Translations under genes and position numbers: made by a program
Shown: positions 63,806-64,000 of the stretch, piece after piece
Layout of the letters: the number at the start of each line of letters is the position of its first letter
Position numbering within the stretch: position 1 is the stretch's first letter
Assembly (NCBI RefSeq): GCF_019426345.1
Contig: NZ_JAHLLW010000003.1
Location: 206,518 to 270,517, forward strand
Length of the DNA: 64,000 nt
Source of the DNA: Marinomonas lutimaris
Lineage (GTDB): Bacteria > Pseudomonadota > Gammaproteobacteria > Pseudomonadales > Marinomonadaceae
Direction of reading: 5' to 3'
The notes under the pieces: generated by a model
Told to the model about the DNA's origin: nothing
Databases searched by the model: none
The model's input: the letters and a program-made list of their open reading frames with translations, nothing else

Positions 63806-64000
63806 TTTGAGCCTTGATACAAGTGATTATAAAGCATTAATGATAGTAAAATATTTTTGATAATTTTATATATGAAATTAAAATCAGAGCCTAAAAAATA
63901 CTAATCACGTCTGAGTTCGTTACAAGCAAAAAAATCCAACTTGTAATTATTTGCAGTTTATCTGATCGCTACACAGCTGATTTAAACAACAACCCCGTGG
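63806..64000. other. AT-rich sequence behind the recombinase genes
   Basis: No ORF, clear hairpin or terminal repeat seen. The cargo of the element, if any, would begin to the right of the window. Confidence 0.5.

Overview
The window looks like the chromosome of a marine gammaproteobacterium of the Oceanospirillales, most like Marinomonas. Three things suggest this: moderate GC with AT-rich islands, the protein families present, and conserved gene groups such as rnm-yciO-rluB facing yciB-yciI, and ppiA-mnmC. The species assignment is inference. No rRNA, tRNA or CRISPR array was recognised.

Layout. 1-1353: 5' part of a Cache/HAMP diguanylate cyclase gene (minus strand). 1597-8178: putative 2-aminoethylphosphonate uptake locus (GntR/UTRA regulator, binding protein, ATPase, fused permease, EamA-type membrane protein, HAD phosphatase) with a GTnTAnAC-type operator candidate. 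8242-9549: cbpA-cbpM co-chaperone pair. 9930-16250: chaperone-usher fimbrial operon with a CsgD-like regulator at its end. 16840-22353: OsmC-YcaO fusion, MltC-like transglycosylase and type-B carboxylesterase. 22413-23552: polyamine-type binding protein. 23702-25173: compact type III secretion cassette made of a near-consensus hrp box, a CesT-like chaperone and an M91-type (NleD-like) zinc metalloprotease effector. 25288-34039: eight-gene cobalamin operon of hybrid type (CbiD/CbiG with CobI/L/H/K/B and a ChlI/D-like chelatase subunit), without CobJ, CobM or CobN here. 34236-38806: two-gene signalling operon (REC-GGDEF-EAL protein and PAS hybrid kinase). 39210-57638: mostly housekeeping genes (YitT, LysR regulators, VOC protein, peroxiredoxin, Grx4, ArgF, MetR, RstAB-like pair, RluB, YciO, RNase AM, YciB, YciI, SelW-like protein, PpiA, MnmC, CysE, YheU, and a 3' part of ligA).

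57642-64000: left end of an AT-rich mobile element that interrupts ligA just before the codons for Asp-Val-Ile-Pro-Lys. It encodes four tightly packed proteins: a degenerate recombinase-like protein, two tyrosine recombinases with complete R-K-HxxR-Y sets, and a small coiled-coil protein. The arrangement recalls Tn554-type TnpABC and the gamma-mobile-trio family. The cargo would lie beyond the right edge.

The most interesting parts are the hrp-box chaperone/effector cassette and the multi-recombinase element in an essential ligase gene. Each makes sharp predictions: a Hrp-type secretion system and HrpL elsewhere in the genome, and a repaired or second ligA. Family assignments come from reading the translated sequence and were not checked by database search.
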